From contig NW_025955172.1 of NCBI RefSeq assembly GCF_022376445.1, positions 1 to 64,000 of the forward strand: a DNA stretch of 64,000 nt, written 5' to 3'. The stretch comes from Fomitopsis serialis (lineage: Eukaryota; Basidiomycota; Agaricomycetes; Polyporales; Fomitopsidaceae). A program made the translations under genes and the position numbers. Of this stretch, positions 63,430 through 64,000 are shown in pieces. Under the pieces are notes generated by a model. That model was not told the origin of the DNA and ran no database searches. It saw only the letters and a program-made list of their open reading frames with translations. Within the stretch, counting starts at the first letter, position 1. Each line of letters begins with the position of its first letter.

Positions 63430-64000
63430 GACGCACATACCTGCTCGAGTCGTGCGAGACTGGATCGACGGACACGCTCGTCGAAGGAGCGATCGGCAAC
63501 CGGTCCAATGCAGCGACCCTCAAAGTGGACGAGCCTATCGAATGCGTTCCTCCAGAAATGGCCCAACCTCCACTTCACAGCGCCACAAATACCAAGCGTG
63601 CACAGCAAGAAGGCCATGACACTCCTCGTCGACTACACGCTGCAGTGTATCTTCTATGCTGCAGTGTTCGCTGCGTACGCTGGCGCATCGACATTCTTAG
63701 GTCTGGTCCCGTTGGCATTCATCCCTGAAGAGCCGTACGCGGGCGACGCCAACGTGATCTTCCTGGGTGCCCTCGGCGGATCCATCCTCTCGGTCGGGTT
63801 CACCACTGTCCACTGGGGATTCTATCGGCTAGAGGAGTTATACGAGCTGCTTACGGCATATACCAGGAGCCAAGCCGACGATACCGATGGCAGCACGAGA
63901 CGGAGACGAATGACCCCCCACCACCGGAGCTCGCCTGCCGCTACGGATCCACAGTCTTCTTCCACAGCGTCGTGGCAGGCCTGCTCACGTCCGGGCTGCT
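63430..64000 (+). pseudogene. Four-helix membrane protein, array member M5 (frameshifted, cut by window end)
   Basis: A plus-strand frame with an Arg/Ser-rich start leads through NAFLQKWPNLHFTAPQIPSV to helices around LQCIFYAAVFAAYAGASTF and FLGALGGSILSVGFTTVHW, with EEPYAG between them, and LEELYE. A one-base deletion near 63853 (GAGCTGCTTACGGC where M2-M4 have codons for the HGIY approach) shifts the frame. The family loop then continues in the other frame: GIYQEPSRRYRWQHETET, PPPPELACRYG, and the third helix to the window edge. Confidence 0.75.

Overview
The window looks like nuclear DNA of an agaricomycete fungus, most likely a wood-decay basidiomycete. The reasons are GC-rich genes cut by introns of about 49-100 bp with GT-AG borders and CTAAC/CTGAC-like branch sites, TATA-box promoters, families of secreted proteins, F-box proteins and aldo/keto reductases in many copies, and LINE and LTR retroelement debris. 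I assign no species. The region is highly duplicated and rearranged, as in subtelomeric or accessory DNA. No rRNA, tRNA or CRISPR was found.

Layout: 1-3168 is a 5'-truncated LINE (endonuclease plus reverse transcriptase, minus strand), interrupted at 2025-3088 by a young non-autonomous LTR element with 185-bp LTRs and a GGTAC target duplication. From about 5.8 kb to 46.4 kb lies a diverged inverted repeat. The left arm (about 5.8-16.1 kb) and right arm (about 35.7-46.4 kb) carry the same genes in mirror order: F-box protein, aldo/keto reductase (AKR) relic, a thioredoxin-fold secreted protein, a small secreted proline-rich protein, and two short genes of a family named here PFLLTT. In the three main gene pairs, one member is intact and the other broken, and the intact one is not always on the same side. 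A further inverted copy of the secreted-protein segment sits at 3.3-5.5 kb.

The middle (about 16-36 kb) is built from plus-strand units (spacer, secreted-protein gene, PFLLTT gene, short GATCGGGG repeat, AKR relic), two of them about 5.2 kb apart. It also holds the only intact AKR gene (18681-19861, minus). The secreted family has six gene loci and seven modules: 3997-4619, 11420-12145, 21921-23084 (a two-module fusion), 28600-29098, 33693-34253 and 39848-40572. Members share a 26-residue signal-peptide exon, an intron of 49-51 bp, repeated (S/E)RDLEAR-type motifs, variable proline-rich or short-repeat middles and an acidic tail. Four of their promoters carry a cluster of CTGTCAA boxes spaced about one helical turn apart.

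From 46.4 to 52.4 kb little is recognisable apart from further PFLLTT genes. From 52.46 kb to the end is a tandem array of at least five paralogous four-helix membrane protein genes; the last is frameshifted and runs off the window. Functions beyond AKR, F-box, thioredoxin fold and retroelements are not recognised. Gene structures were read by eye from splice signals and comparison between paralogues.
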